Positions 9,460 to 19,278 are shown, counted from the stretch's first letter. The stretch is 64,000 nt of DNA from Acinetobacter lwoffii (GCF_019343495.1 NZ_CP072549.1:2046001-2110000), one strand, 5' to 3'. Numbers and translations: made by a program. Notes: generated from the sequence alone by a model not told the origin.

Positions 9460-9649
9460 AGCTGAATCATTAGTCTGTTCTATAAGCTAGGATCATTCTT
9501 AGAATGCGTTAATCGGGGATTTCATTTTATAAAATAAATTTGATTCTTCCACTTTTAAAATATCCAACAAAAGAATAGAATATTTTTTATACAACTATAT
9601 ATAAATTTCATCTTATTCATTTTTATATATTTTAATTTGGGAAGGCTGC

Positions 9650-10873
9650 ATGCCGCATGATAACGAAAAAGAATCACGTACCCTGATTCAGGAGGCTCTT
9701 CAAGATCCGCTTGTTCGTATTCCTGCACCTCTAAAACCGGCCTACTATGCTCATCAGAAAAAACTCACTTTAAAATACTTATTACAGGTCAATTTATTCG
9801 CACAGCTGGCATATGCCTCTTATACCCTCGCCGATATTCTGGTGCTGAATGATATTCTCAAGTTACTCATTTTGACCAAAATCAGCTATACCATCCTGAT
9901 CGTACTGATCACGATCTGGATGTATCACTCTTACCGCAATCTGCCTGTCTTTGATCTGCTCTTGCCTACCTCGATTATTGGTGCAAGTGCCATCTGGTTT
10001 TTTAATCTGAATCAGTCTGAAAGTGCTTATACCCTCATTTATCAATATGCCTCCTTAGTCTTTATTGTACTGGCCAATTTATGTGTGCAGATCCGGTTCT
10101 GGCCGTCTTTGATTACTTCAAGTCTGATTACCCTGATGATTTACATCGGTGTATATTTCAATACTCGGTCTGACCTGTACCAGATGTTTTTATTTTCCCT
10201 GATTTATCTGCCGGTATTGACCTTCAGTCTTTATATTAGTTGGAGCTCAACCTTAAAATCACGCATGGTATTCTTGCAGCATACCCTGAATGAATATAAC
10301 CGGCAGGCCTTTGAAAATATGGCCCATACCGATTCCCTCACCGGCCTGAATAACCGTCGCTGTTTTGAATATCTCGCGCAACAACTGGTACAACAGAATT
10401 TTGATCAACCGGTACCTATGAGTTTACTGGTCTTTGATGTCGATCATTTTAAGCAGATTAATGATCGTTATGGTCATGATATCGGAGATCAGGTCTTACA
10501 GACGATTGCCCTGAGCACACGCAGTGAAATGCGACAGCATGATATTTTGGCACGCTATGGCGGTGAAGAATTTATTGCATTTTTACCCGAAACCTCTCTG
10601 GATGAAGCGCTAAAAGTTGCCGAGCGTTTAAGGCATAACATTGAAAATATTGTGATCGATCTAGACAGCCAGCATCGTTTCAGTTTTAGCATTTCGATTG
10701 GTGCTGCCATTCTGGAAAGCTGTGAAACAGATTTAATGACCCTGATTAAACAGGCCGATATTGCCTTATATCAGGCTAAAGCCAATGGACGGAATCGGGT
10801 TGAAGCTTATGATCCAGATCTGGAGCAAAGTTTAGCTGGGGAGCTGCAAAACTGGCAGGTTAAACCGGCTTAA
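9650..10873 (+). CDS. Membrane diguanylate cyclase (GGDEF), paralogue
   Basis: 407 residues with the same layout as the preceding gene: N-terminal helices and membrane segments up to about residue 200, then a GGDEF domain with GGEEF (304-308) and I-site RQHD (295-298). Even the soluble N-terminus (LIQEALQDPLVRIPA) parallels that of the upstream protein (LIEQALTDPHARIPA), so the two arose by duplication. Both active and inhibitory sites look intact. A separate promoter in the 190-bp AT-rich gap is likely. Confidence 0.92.
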   Translation: MPHDNEKESRTLIQEALQDPLVRIPAPLKPAYYAHQKKLTLKYLLQVNLFAQLAYASYTLADILVLNDILKLLILTKISYTILIVLITIWMYHSYRNLPVFDLLLPTSIIGASAIWFFNLNQSESAYTLIYQYASLVFIVLANLCVQIRFWPSLITSSLITLMIYIGVYFNTRSDLYQMFLFSLIYLPVLTFSLYISWSSTLKSRMVFLQHTLNEYNRQAFENMAHTDSLTGLNNRRCFEYLAQQLVQQNFDQPVPMSLLVFDVDHFKQINDRYGHDIGDQVLQTIALSTRSEMRQHDILARYGGEEFIAFLPETSLDEALKVAERLRHNIENIVIDLDSQHRFSFSISIGAAILESCETDLMTLIKQADIALYQAKANGRNRVEAYDPDLEQSLAGELQNWQVKPA

Positions 10874-10881
10874 ATTACCCG

Positions 10882-11814
10882 TTAAAAATTATCTTCATCA
10901 AAACGATCTTGGTCGATTTTATAGATATGAAAACTACGTTCTATTTGTACACCTAAACCAAATTCAATCATTAAAGACGTCAGCTTATCGCCATCAATTA
11001 AAACAATACCGGATTTTCTTGCCGACTCAATGGCCTCTTTACTGAAACTTGACGTAGTAATGAATACCCCCTTCTTAGCAACTTGATCGGCCAAAGCACC
11101 TTTAAACTGTTGAATGTCGGGACGACCAACAGTATCTTTCCAACGTTTCGCTTGGATGTAAATTTTATCTAGCCCTAATCGATCTTCACTAATTACACCA
11201 TCAATTCCACCATCGTTGGTTTTACCAATCGCTTGAGCTGCATCTTGATGTGAACCGCCGTAGCCCATTGCCACCAGAAGATCGACAACCAGTCTTTCAA
11301 AAAATGAAGGAGATTTATCTTTTACCATCTGAAGCAAATCACTTTTCAAATCAGATTTTAATAATTCCGTTGTGTTCTGGATTGTTTCTTCTGGAGTCTG
11401 AGTTTCTTGGTAACTATTTAGGCTTTCAATAACTTGTAGATTCCCGATCCCAAACTCATCTTTATTTTTCTTTCCTAATTTAAAATCTGAAAATCCGTTG
11501 AACTGTGCTAAATATTCATTTGTTATAGCATCTAAACTTTTTAAATCAACCTGTCTACCCAAGCTACTAATCTCACAATATGCTCTCTTCGGTTGTTGAA
11601 CTAAGCCCGCCTTAACTAAGTAGGTCTTTGCCCATGCCACTCTATCTTTAAATATATTTTTCCCGCTCGGAAGAATTTTATTTAAATCCTCTTCGTGTAA
11701 ATTGGAACGTTCAGCTAGGATATTCGCAGCATCCGAAATTTTTATTGGCTCATTTAATTCTGATAATAATTTCATTAAAGGCAGCATTAATTGATCATAA
11801 GTAGGTAAAGGCAT
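10882..11814 (-). CDS. mrr: Mrr-type restriction endonuclease
   Basis: 310 residues: an N-terminal Mrr winged-helix domain (about 5-90) and a C-terminal PD-(D/E)xK nuclease domain (about 165-285). Catalytic elements visible are Glu173 in SFFERLV, Asp205 in GGIDG and the QAK triplet at 221-223. Mrr is a type IV enzyme that cuts DNA with methylated bases. No methyltransferase or other restriction gene is next to it. It ends eight bases after the convergent cyclase gene. Confidence 0.9.
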   Translation of the reverse strand: MPLPTYDQLMLPLMKLLSELNEPIKISDAANILAERSNLHEEDLNKILPSGKNIFKDRVAWAKTYLVKAGLVQQPKRAYCEISSLGRQVDLKSLDAITNEYLAQFNGFSDFKLGKKNKDEFGIGNLQVIESLNSYQETQTPEETIQNTTELLKSDLKSDLLQMVKDKSPSFFERLVVDLLVAMGYGGSHQDAAQAIGKTNDGGIDGVISEDRLGLDKIYIQAKRWKDTVGRPDIQQFKGALADQVAKKGVFITTSSFSKEAIESARKSGIVLIDGDKLTSLMIEFGLGVQIERSFHIYKIDQDRFDEDNF

Positions 11815-11854
11815 TTTTTAGCTTTTAAAGGTTTATTTTTATTCAGTATAAATC

Positions 11855-11885
11855 AAAAAAAGAGCGCCGAAGCGCTCTTTTTTAT
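11855..11885. terminator. Rho-independent terminator downstream of guaA
   Basis: Stem AGAGCGC (11861-11867) / GCGCTCT (11872-11878), with an A run before and a T run after, so it can work in both directions. It lies between the guaA 3' end and the mrr start. Confidence 0.85.
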
Positions 11886-11943
11886 TAGGTTATATCTGAT
11901 AAACCAGATACTGCCACGCGCATAGCGCTTGGCGTAATTTAGG

Positions 11944-11962
11944 CGGACAGCAGTGCTGTCCG
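11944..11962. repeat. 19-bp inverted repeat after guaA
   Basis: CGGACAGCA and TGCTGTCCG, separated by one base, form a perfect 9-bp inverted repeat 12 bp past the guaA stop. No T run follows on the minus strand, so it looks more like an mRNA 3'-end stabiliser than a terminator. Confidence 0.5.
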
Positions 11963-11973
11963 AAACCCCTAAA

Positions 11974-13542
11974 TTACTCCCATTCAATTGTTGCTGGTGG
12001 TTTAGACGATACGTCATACACAACACGAGAAACTTCAGCAATTTCATTCATGATACGGGTCGAGATCTTATCGACTAAATCATAAGGAAGATGCGCGAAA
12101 CGAGCCGTCATAAAGTCCACGGTTTCTACCGCACGCAGTGCAATCACCCATGCATAACGACGGCCATCACCGACTACACCCACCGATTTTACTGGCTGGA
12201 ATACTGCAAATGCTTGAGCAGTCTTGTCATACCAGCCGCTGGCACGCAGTTCCTGCATGAAAATGTCATCCGCAAGACGTAAAATGTCTGCATATTCTTT
12301 TTTCACTTCACCCAAGATACGCACACCTAGACCTGGGCCCGGGAATGGATGACGGTAGATCATGCTGTGTGGCAAGCCTAAAGTCGTACCCAATTTACGT
12401 ACTTCATCTTTAAATAAGTCCCGTAATGGTTCAACCAGTTCAAACGCTAGATCTGCTGGTAAACCACCCACATTATGGTGTGATTTAATCACATGCGCCT
12501 TACCCTGCTTGCTTGCAGCAGATTCAATTACGTCTGGATAAATCGTACCTTGTGCAAGGAATTTTACGCCATCTAATTTACGTGCTTCTTCAGCGAAGAC
12601 AGCAATAAATTCACGGCCAATAATTTTACGTTTTGCTTCAGGATCAACTTCACCTGCAAGCGCAGTCAAGAAACGCTCTTCAGCATCAGCACGAATCACG
12701 CGGATACCCATGTTATCAGCAAACATTTGCATCACTTGATCGCCTTCGTTCAAACGAAGCAAACCGTTGTCTACAAATACACAGGTCAGCTGATCACCGA
12801 TCGCTTTATGCAACAGCGCTGCCACTACAGATGAATCCACACCACCAGAAAGTCCTAGTAATACTTTTTCATCACCAATCTGTTGGCGAAGCTGTTCTAC
12901 ACGTAGATCAATAATGTGTTCTGGCGTCCACAGACCGCGACAGCCACAAATTTGATGCACGAAGTTCGACAGTAATTCTGCACCTTTAGACGTATGTGTC
13001 ACTTCAGGATGGAACTGAATACCATAGAAACGGCGAGTTTCATCAGATACCATCGCAATTGGGCAGCTAGGCGTCTGTGCAGTGATCTGGAAGCCTTCTG
13101 GAATACGGGCAACCTTGTCACCATGACTCATCCAGACATGCAGCTGGTTTTCACGGTCCTGTAAATTACCGATCAGCTTGTCACGTACAACAATATCTAC
13201 TTCTGCATAGCCAAACTCATGCACAGTACCTGGCTCAACTTTACCGCCAAGTTGTTCGCACATGGTTTGCAGACCATAACAAATACCCAATACCGGCACA
13301 CCCAGCTCGAATACCACTTGTGGCGCACGCGGGCTGCCTTCAAGGTGAACGCTCTCAGGTCCACCAGACAAGATGATACCGTTTGGATTAAATGCACGAA
13401 TGTCTTCTTCAGACATATCATAGGCATACATTTCAGAATATACACCAGCTTCACGGACACGACGTGCGATGAGCTGACTATATTGAGAACCGAAATCCAG
13501 AATCAGGATACGATCTTCAGTAATTTGAGTATTGGTAGTCAT
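11974..13542 (-). CDS. guaA: GMP synthase (glutamine-hydrolysing)
   Basis: 522 residues; start chosen at the ATG giving MTTNTQ, because the open frame upstream adds only three codons from a TTG. The class I glutaminase domain has nucleophile Cys88 in GICYG and the His/Glu pair in QFHPEVTHT. The ATP pyrophosphatase domain has SGGVDSS, and the C-terminal dimerisation domain ends in PPATIEWE, the usual GuaA terminus. It converts XMP to GMP in purine synthesis. Monocistronic here. Confidence 0.97.
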   Translation of the reverse strand: MTTNTQITEDRILILDFGSQYSQLIARRVREAGVYSEMYAYDMSEEDIRAFNPNGIILSGGPESVHLEGSPRAPQVVFELGVPVLGICYGLQTMCEQLGGKVEPGTVHEFGYAEVDIVVRDKLIGNLQDRENQLHVWMSHGDKVARIPEGFQITAQTPSCPIAMVSDETRRFYGIQFHPEVTHTSKGAELLSNFVHQICGCRGLWTPEHIIDLRVEQLRQQIGDEKVLLGLSGGVDSSVVAALLHKAIGDQLTCVFVDNGLLRLNEGDQVMQMFADNMGIRVIRADAEERFLTALAGEVDPEAKRKIIGREFIAVFAEEARKLDGVKFLAQGTIYPDVIESAASKQGKAHVIKSHHNVGGLPADLAFELVEPLRDLFKDEVRKLGTTLGLPHSMIYRHPFPGPGLGVRILGEVKKEYADILRLADDIFMQELRASGWYDKTAQAFAVFQPVKSVGVVGDGRRYAWVIALRAVETVDFMTARFAHLPYDLVDKISTRIMNEIAEVSRVVYDVSSKPPATIEWE

Positions 13543-13886
13543 GACGAACAACTATGAAAGGCAAACGAAAGATAAGCGCCGTATTCTAACATTTTTCAGC
13601 GCATTAAGCACACAATTCGCATGAGGTATGCATTTAGTTGATTGCATTATATTTCTAGCAGAATAAAGCATCCCTTTGGATGCCTTGATTGGTCTGTCAT
13701 TTTTATATTTTTAAGCTCAAGATTTAATCCAATTAAGCCTGTTTTTATAAAAATCCGAAGATAATATGTAAGAGAAATTTTTGCTTAATTGAAGATGGAT
13801 GAAGCCTTAATTATTTTACTTTCTGGTACTGACTTTCATGCCCCGGGCTGTTAGGATTTGACCACACTTTTGCTTGTACTGGGCTC
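13543..13886. other. Intergenic region between guaA and DedA gene
   Basis: 344 bp between divergent genes, presumably holding both promoters. A 6-bp hairpin GCATCC/GGATGC is present near 13667-13682. Nothing else is recognisable. Confidence 0.4.
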
Positions 13887-14525
13887 ATGGAACTGATTGA
13901 TTTTATCTTGCATGTTGATGATCACTTGCTTGAATTTATCACTAATTACGGGATCTGGATTTATGCCATTCTTTTCCTGATTATCTTTGTAGAAACAGGT
14001 CTGGTGGTCATGCCGTTCCTGCCTGGCGACAGCTTGCTATTTGCAGCAGGTGCACTGGCAGCCTCTACTGGTGCAATGGATCCATGGGTGCTGATTCCAC
14101 TCTTGTTTGTTGCGGCAGTTCTGGGTGACACCCTGAATTATCATATTGGTAAATATATTGGTCCTCGGGTTTTCGAGATCGAATCGCGCTTCATCAATAA
14201 AAAACACTTATTGGCGACCCAGCAATTCTTTGCCAGACATGGTGGTAAGACCATTATTTTTGCGCGTTTTGTTCCTTTTGCCCGTACCTTTGCACCCTTC
14301 GTTGCCGGTGCTGGCAGCATGAATTACAAATATTTCCTGACCTATAATGTAGTAGGTGCATTTGCCTGGATTAGCTCATTTGTCATTTTGGGCTATATGT
14401 TTGGCAATATGCCGATCGTCAAAGACAACTTCACCTATCTAATTTTTGGCATCATTATTTTAAGTGTATTGCCAGGTGTGATTGGCTTTATTCAACAAAA
14501 GCTCAAAAAAAGTAAAACAGCTTAA
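13887..14525 (+). CDS. DedA family membrane protein
   Basis: 212 residues with several membrane segments. DedA landmarks are an acidic residue in the first helix (FVETGLVV), PFLPGDSLLFAAG, and the re-entrant motif FARFVPFARTFAPFVAGAG with its conserved Arg residues. These proteins belong to the DedA/VTT lipid scramblase superfamily; members act on undecaprenyl phosphate or phosphatidylethanolamine and affect pH homeostasis, division and antimicrobial peptide resistance. Which lipid it handles is not known from sequence. Confidence 0.92.
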   Translation: MELIDFILHVDDHLLEFITNYGIWIYAILFLIIFVETGLVVMPFLPGDSLLFAAGALAASTGAMDPWVLIPLLFVAAVLGDTLNYHIGKYIGPRVFEIESRFINKKHLLATQQFFARHGGKTIIFARFVPFARTFAPFVAGAGSMNYKYFLTYNVVGAFAWISSFVILGYMFGNMPIVKDNFTYLIFGIIILSVLPGVIGFIQQKLKKSKTA

Positions 14526-14562
14526 GAACTTTTTACATTAAGATTTTTTACAGCCTGTGCGT

Positions 14563-15156
14563 TTAATCCCAGAGCTTGATCAAGAGTGGGATGAGACAAA
14601 GCAGGACAAATAGAGCCGCGCCTTTATAAATGAGGCCGGCTTTTATTTTTTCAGATGGACTGGTCAATATGGCCTGACCAAAGACCATCCAGAATATCCC
14701 GACCGGAACGGTACTCAAGCTAAAGGCAGCAAAAACCAGAACGAAGTTGGTCGGGCTTTGCCAGGTTTCTATCGGTAAAATTCCAGAGGCCAACAATGCT
14801 GCTTTAGGATTTTTTAAGGTAGTTGTAAACATTTGCCAGGGGCGAATCTGCGGATGGTTCTTGCTGTAGCGTTCTAACTGCTGGGCCTTATATAAATGCA
14901 AGGTCATCCAGCCCACACAGATGGTACTCAGTACATAGACCAAGCCTTTAAAATTTGGCCAGATCGGTGACGCCAGATGAATCAACAAGGCCCAGACATT
15001 AATGGCATAAAAATAGCCGAGTAAAATGGCAGGAAGATAGAGACTGGTTTTAGCCTGCCCCTGCTGATGAGCAGAGCTGGCCACCAAGGCATTGGCGGGC
15101 CCTGGAACCATCAACACAGCAATGAGTCCTAAAACAAATAACCAATTTTCAATCAT
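14563..15156 (-). CDS. LysE family translocator
   Basis: 197 residues, about six membrane segments, beginning with an N-terminal helix that carries VPGPANALVAS, the LysE/RhtB signature. The family exports amino acids or similar small metabolites. It is slightly shorter than typical members (about 205-210 residues) but complete. The substrate cannot be inferred. Confidence 0.82.
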   Translation of the reverse strand: MIENWLFVLGLIAVLMVPGPANALVASSAHQQGQAKTSLYLPAILLGYFYAINVWALLIHLASPIWPNFKGLVYVLSTICVGWMTLHLYKAQQLERYSKNHPQIRPWQMFTTTLKNPKAALLASGILPIETWQSPTNFVLVFAAFSLSTVPVGIFWMVFGQAILTSPSEKIKAGLIYKGAALFVLLCLIPLLIKLWD

Positions 15157-15307
15157 CGCAATGAACTTTTCCGGGCCAAGGTTGTAGCTTAATCAATATG
15201 GGAGTGGGATAACAAGCTTATAAATTTCAGATTTATATACACTCTGGTCAATTTCCCGTGAGTTTTATCTTAATTTAAACTGCCCTATTCTTGGTGAAAG
15301 CAATAAA

Positions 15308-15332
15308 AAATGCCGACCCGAAGTCAGCATTT
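15308..15332 (-). terminator. Terminator of the lipoprotein gene
   Basis: On the minus strand an AAATGC-GAC / GTC-GCATTT stem (one G-U pair) is capped by a TTCGG loop and followed by TTTTTT, just past the stop of the lipoprotein gene. Confidence 0.75.
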
Positions 15333-15353
15333 ATCCGTTTAATGTTGAATGAT

Positions 15354-15746
15354 TTATTTAGGCGTCGCCTGCCGAACGATGATCGAACAGTTCTTATAAC
15401 GCGCGGCCTGTACAATCGCTTCCTGCTCGCCTAAAAGCCGTGCCAGTTCGGTTCTTTTGGTATCGGATGACTGTCCCATATTGACTGAAACACTCGGGCC
15501 AATACCCCATCCACCGCGACTACCCCAACCACCGCCAAGACCAACACCCACACCGACGCCAGTACGTTTCGGTGGTTCAACGCCATTGTCGATATACTGC
15601 TGAATACGATTATATTCACCCTGTAATTGCGAACAACCCAAAGTCTGATAGAGGGTGGGCGACACATAAGTCGGTTTTACCGGCGTTGCACAGGCACTCA
15701 GTAATGCCAGTGCAGCAATACTCAGGCTTACTTTCACAAGTTTCAT
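15354..15746 (-). CDS. Small glycine-rich lipoprotein
   Basis: 130 residues. The signal peptide has a lipobox LSAC (Cys19), so it is a predicted lipoprotein. The mature part has a short N-terminal helix region, a glycine-rich stretch around residues 65-85 (alternating G, V, W) and a C-terminal segment with two Cys in total (CSQLQGEY, KNCSIIV). No known domain is recognised. The start lies 13 bases beyond the parA stop, so it may be the second gene of a parA transcript. Confidence 0.75.
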   Translation of the reverse strand: MKLVKVSLSIAALALLSACATPVKPTYVSPTLYQTLGCSQLQGEYNRIQQYIDNGVEPPKRTGVGVGVGLGGGWGSRGGWGIGPSVSVNMGQSSDTKRTELARLLGEQEAIVQAARYKNCSIIVRQATPK

Positions 15747-15759
15747 AGCTAACTCGATC

Positions 15760-16596
15760 TTAATTCTGCTCTATCTCATTGAACAACGATTGATAGGCCT
15801 GAGTCAATTTATGATCAGTAGCCAAATGAATCAAAGGCTGATTTTTCTGATGAGATTCTTTCATCAAGATCGAGGGTGGCAACATACTGTCGAGGACCGG
15901 TAAGCCTTCATCTTTGAGCTGTTGTACCACTTCACGCGGTAATTTGGCCTGTGCCTGAAACTGGTTCACGACAATCCCTTCGATTTCCAGCCCTTCATTA
16001 TGGTCATCCTGGGTTTCAATGACATTTTCAATCAGGGTCTGTAGGGCACGTTTAGAAAATACATCACAGTCAAATGGAATCAGCACGCGGTTCGCCGCAA
16101 TGAGAGCAGAGAGGGTAAAGAAATTGAATGCAGGCGGTGTATCAATAAATACCCGGTCATAATGCCCCGACAGTTGTTGCAAGGCATCTCGTAGCTTATA
16201 AATCTTGTGCTTGGACTCCAGTGCATGGGCCAATGCACCCAGTGTTGGGCTAGCCGGAATAACATCCAGATGTTTAAAAGAAGATTGATGCACATAGCTT
16301 TCCAGACCTTTGCTACGACTTTTTAAAATCGAGCCAATCGCATTACCAAGCAAGCCCTTGCTTTGCTGATTACCGAGTACATCTTCAAAATAGTTTTCGA
16401 TATTCGGTTCGAGTGCCGGCTTGTCACTAGAATACGTCGCATCATCACCCAGCACATACTGGCTAGAGTTGGCCTGCGGATCCAGGTCAATCAATAAGGT
16501 TTTTAAACCCTGATATGCACTGATCGCTGCCAGATTGACAGTAATACTCGACTTGCCTACCCCACCCTTTTGATTAAATACCACACGTGTACGCAT
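15760..16596 (-). CDS. ParA family ATPase (orphan)
   Basis: 278 residues with the deviant Walker A motif KGGVGKSS (10-17), the switch region LLIDLDPQAN and the second acidic motif RVFIDTPPAFN. It is a cytosolic ATPase that positions cargo on the nucleoid. No parB gene is adjacent; the next gene encodes a lipoprotein, so this is not the usual parAB pair but an orphan ParA, perhaps moving another complex. An insertion near residues 55-100 is longer than in chromosomal Soj proteins. Confidence 0.87.
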   Translation of the reverse strand: MRTRVVFNQKGGVGKSSITVNLAAISAYQGLKTLLIDLDPQANSSQYVLGDDATYSSDKPALEPNIENYFEDVLGNQQSKGLLGNAIGSILKSRSKGLESYVHQSSFKHLDVIPASPTLGALAHALESKHKIYKLRDALQQLSGHYDRVFIDTPPAFNFFTLSALIAANRVLIPFDCDVFSKRALQTLIENVIETQDDHNEGLEIEGIVVNQFQAQAKLPREVVQQLKDEGLPVLDSMLPPSILMKESHQKNQPLIHLATDHKLTQAYQSLFNEIEQN

Positions 16597-16692
16597 GTCC
16601 CCCTCCTCACATTTTTAATTACTTTTACAACATTTGTATTTTCTAATTATTTGCATGGACTGGCTGTGCTGATCATCACAGCCAGCCTGCTT

Positions 16693-17088
16693 TTAGCCAA
16701 AATTCGGCTTGATCATCACCAAAGCCAGAATAGACACCAATGAAACTACAGCAATAACTAAGCCAGCCCGACGCTGCGACAACAAGATCGAATCATCTTT
16801 TTTATAGGCTTTGCCTAGCGAGGACACCAGCACCAAAAATAAAATGACTTTGGCATAGAACCAAGGCTGTACATCAAAGTCTTTCAGGACGAGCGATACT
16901 ATACCGGTCAGTGCAATCACCGTGATAGCTAAATGCTGTAAAGCGACTAGCGCTGTACGTGCTACCGGATTAGGCATATTTCCCTGTGTGCCGACAAACA
17001 AGGTCAAGGCACGGGCAAGAATGGCGACAATCGCCAGTCCTGCTACCGACATATGGATAATCTTGACTAAAAGTTGGGTTTCCATCAT
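16693..17088 (-). CDS. SirB family membrane protein
   Basis: 131 residues with four hydrophobic segments. The pattern (first helix with KIIHMSVAGLA, a middle helix with VALQHLAITVIAL, then FYAKVILFLVLV) matches the SirB/YchQ family of small inner-membrane proteins. The biochemical role is unknown. The bolA-like gene upstream ends six bases before it starts, so both are probably co-transcribed. Confidence 0.75.
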   Translation of the reverse strand: MMETQLLVKIIHMSVAGLAIVAILARALTLFVGTQGNMPNPVARTALVALQHLAITVIALTGIVSLVLKDFDVQPWFYAKVILFLVLVSSLGKAYKKDDSILLSQRRAGLVIAVVSLVSILALVMIKPNFG

Positions 17089-17094
17089 TTCCTC

Positions 17095-17403
17095 TTAGTT
17101 TTTAGGTGCGTGTGCACAAGCAGGACTGGTCGTATCCTGACCTGCCCATTCTTCAGGCAAAAATGCATGAATGGCCAGCGCATGAATCTTGTCTTTTGAC
17201 AGCAGATCACCCGCAGCAGCATAAACTTTCTGATGACGCTGGACGGGGCGCAAACCGGCAAATGCCTGACTCACAATCACGGTTTTAAAATGCGATTCTT
17301 TTCCCGGGAAATAACCACCATGACCCGAAGACTCATTCACCACTTCCAAATGGGTTGGGGATAATTGCGCCAAACGATCTTTCAGTTGTTGTTCTAAGCT
17401 CAT
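17095..17403 (-). CDS. bolA: BolA family protein
   Basis: 102 residues. The core (1-85) has the BolA pattern: LEVVNESSGHG, SHFKTVIVSQAFAG, RHQKVYAAAGDLL, IHALAIHAFLPEEW, with the conserved His that binds an Fe-S cluster together with a monothiol glutaredoxin. A short tail with one Cys follows. BolA proteins act in iron-sulfur trafficking and stress morphology. Confidence 0.92.
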   Translation of the reverse strand: MSLEQQLKDRLAQLSPTHLEVVNESSGHGGYFPGKESHFKTVIVSQAFAGLRPVQRHQKVYAAAGDLLSKDKIHALAIHAFLPEEWAGQDTTSPACAHAPKN

Positions 17404-17599
17404 GGCCTGACTCCAATCTTCAAAAATATGGTCTCAGTATACCTTGTTCTGCCGAGTATTTCGGTAATCTGTTCAGATGCAATCCGTTGATTGTGGCGAA
17501 AATTTATTGATTTTTATATGAATATTGGTTATTTACTGTCTGGTCTACAGCATTTTGCTTTTATTTTATGCAATTGATGCAAGATTTTTAACAAAGGTG

Positions 17600-17627
17600 T
17601 TGACCACATTTTTGCATGCTGTATTAT
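17600..17627 (+). promoter_or_regulatory. Promoter of the tRNA-Gly genes
   Basis: A -35 TTGACC (17600-17605) and a -10 TATTAT (17622-17627) are separated by 16 bp and end ten bases before the first tRNA, a good sigma-70 arrangement. Confidence 0.75.
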
Positions 17628-17636
17628 ACACGGCAT

Positions 17637-17709
17637 GCGGGAATAGCTCAGTTGGTAGAGCATAACCTTGCCAAGGTTGGGGTCGGGAGTTCGAGTCTCC
17701 TTTCCCGCT
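17637..17709 (+). tRNA. glyT: tRNA-Gly (GCC), copy 1
   Basis: A 73-nt cloverleaf: acceptor GCGGGAA pairs with TTCCCGC, the D arm has AGCTCAGTTGGTAGAGC, the anticodon loop CTTGCCAAG carries GCC, and the T arm has GGGAGTTCGAGTCTCC. The discriminator is T, and CCA is not encoded here. Confidence 0.95.
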
Positions 17710-17757
17710 CAAAATTTTTTCATTTAGTTTTTTCATTTAAAAAACTTTATAGACTCC

Positions 17758-17833
17758 GCGGGAATAGCTCAGTTGGTAGAGCATAACCTTGCCAAGGTTG
17801 GGGTCGGGAGTTCGAGTCTCCTTTCCCGCTCCA
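17758..17833 (+). tRNA. glyT: tRNA-Gly (GCC), copy 2
   Basis: Identical to copy 1 over the 73-nt body (17758-17830), but with an encoded CCA at 17831-17833. The 48-bp spacer has no promoter, so the two are probably one transcript, closed by the terminator at 17842. Confidence 0.95.
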
Positions 17834-17841
17834 GATTCTAA

Positions 17842-17874
17842 AAAAGCCCTGATCGAAAGATCGGGGCTTTTTTA
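17842..17874. terminator. Terminator after tRNA-Gly genes
   Basis: The arms AAAAGCCCTGATC and GATCGGGGCTTTTTT close a GAAA loop, with T and A runs on both sides. It ends the tRNA transcript and, from the other side, the capsule operon. A near copy lies at 31374-31405. Confidence 0.88.
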
Positions 17875-18006
17875 TTGTGTTAAATCTCTTATTATCATTA
17901 TTTTTTTAGTAAAGATTAAACAAAAGTACTCAAGGATCTTTCCTAGAAAAGACCCCTAAATTTTATAAATAATTGCTTATATAAACCAGTAATGATCTTA
18001 TCTCTA

Positions 18007-19266
18007 TCAGATGGAAACAGGATTATTGGCTTGTTGCATTTCAACATCTACCTCGATATGTGATAAATCATAATCATTCATCCAAGGAGAATCACCATAA
18101 AAAGCCCCATTCAATTGGGAATAATTAATTAGCTCTTCACGGAAATAGTTGAAATACACCTGATCGACCTTACCTGGATTTCTCCAGAATTTAGCCAAAG
18201 GACGTTGGTTGGTCAATTTAGGTAAATTATAAAGTGCATAACCCAATACCTTGACAGGAATATGGTGGTACAAAGCCTGAATACCTGTCGTACTATTTAC
18301 TGCAACAAAACCCAGACTATTTTTTAATAGTGTAGGCAAATGAATATCACAAAAATAGTGAACACGCCCTTCAACATCGTGAGACTTTGCTAGCTTACGA
18401 ATATAAGAGGCATAATTACGATAGCCACGATCCATCGGATGATGTTTGAGCACCAAATGATGATAGGGGTCTGCATGTTGTGCAAAATCCTGCATGACCA
18501 TTTCAATGTATTTTTTCATGCATTTTAAATCAGAATGGGTACGAATCTGAAAGTCATTATGTACTTGTAGTGCAAATACAAAATAACGTTTTTTATAGGC
18601 CTGTATAAATGCATTAAACTGCTTTTCTTCTACGAAAGAATTTTTAATCCGTCGCACACCCGACCAGACCCAATAATAAATTTCCGACCAGATACTCATC
18701 TGCCGATGATGTTTATAATGCGGGTATTTCCAAGAGAAAAGCAGCATAAATACATAATAGACCATGACACTGATCAGCATCGAACGATAACTATTATTGA
18801 CTTCAGATACTTTTTTCACTTGGGTATTTTTAGGTTTTTTTGTTTTTAATTTTAAATGCGATAAGAAGTTGGAAAAGAAATTTACCCCATCTTGCTCAAA
18901 CGTAATATAGTTCGGCCGAATATAGCCTTCTTCAAAAGCAAAAAAGTTAATTCGATGCTTTAAGGCAACTTTTTTTGCAGCTTGATGATACTTGCGGCAG
19001 TCTCCAAAACAGACCACTGCATCAATCTCTTGAGACAAAAGCAAGTCTTCGATCCAGGTCGAAAAATCGGCGTAAGCACCTGTAAAATCAAAGTTGTATT
19101 CAAAAGAACGCGAAAAAAATTGATCTCCGCCGTTCAGGTTCACTTTAAAACATTGAATATCATGGTCTTTGAGCCAGGCAGAAAAACGATTAAAAAAACT
19201 CCCCATCGGCCCCTGTAATAACAGAACCCGTTCAGAAAGCAATAAACGATTCACATGAACTGACAT
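18007..19266 (-). CDS. kpsS: Capsule beta-Kdo transferase KpsS
   Basis: 419 residues of the capsule polysaccharide synthesis family (KpsS/LipB). Motifs shared with KpsC modules are visible: the EEGY segment (AFEEGYIRPNYITFE), the HHP segment (LKHHPMDRGY) and a Ser/Thr-rich site near VAVNSTTGIQALYH. KpsS adds the first beta-Kdo to phosphatidylglycerol, starting the linker of group 2 capsules, at the cytoplasmic side of the inner membrane. It follows kpsC by 12 bases in the same operon and is the last gene before the bidirectional terminator. Confidence 0.92.
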   Translation of the reverse strand: MSVHVNRLLLSERVLLLQGPMGSFFNRFSAWLKDHDIQCFKVNLNGGDQFFSRSFEYNFDFTGAYADFSTWIEDLLLSQEIDAVVCFGDCRKYHQAAKKVALKHRINFFAFEEGYIRPNYITFEQDGVNFFSNFLSHLKLKTKKPKNTQVKKVSEVNNSYRSMLISVMVYYVFMLLFSWKYPHYKHHRQMSIWSEIYYWVWSGVRRIKNSFVEEKQFNAFIQAYKKRYFVFALQVHNDFQIRTHSDLKCMKKYIEMVMQDFAQHADPYHHLVLKHHPMDRGYRNYASYIRKLAKSHDVEGRVHYFCDIHLPTLLKNSLGFVAVNSTTGIQALYHHIPVKVLGYALYNLPKLTNQRPLAKFWRNPGKVDQVYFNYFREELINYSQLNGAFYGDSPWMNDYDLSHIEVDVEMQQANNPVSI

Positions 19267-19278
19267 AAAGAAACTAAC

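Noticed and set aside
11853..12047. 64-residue frame at the guaA end
   Set aside because: Overlaps the guaA C-terminus and terminator; no signal of its own.
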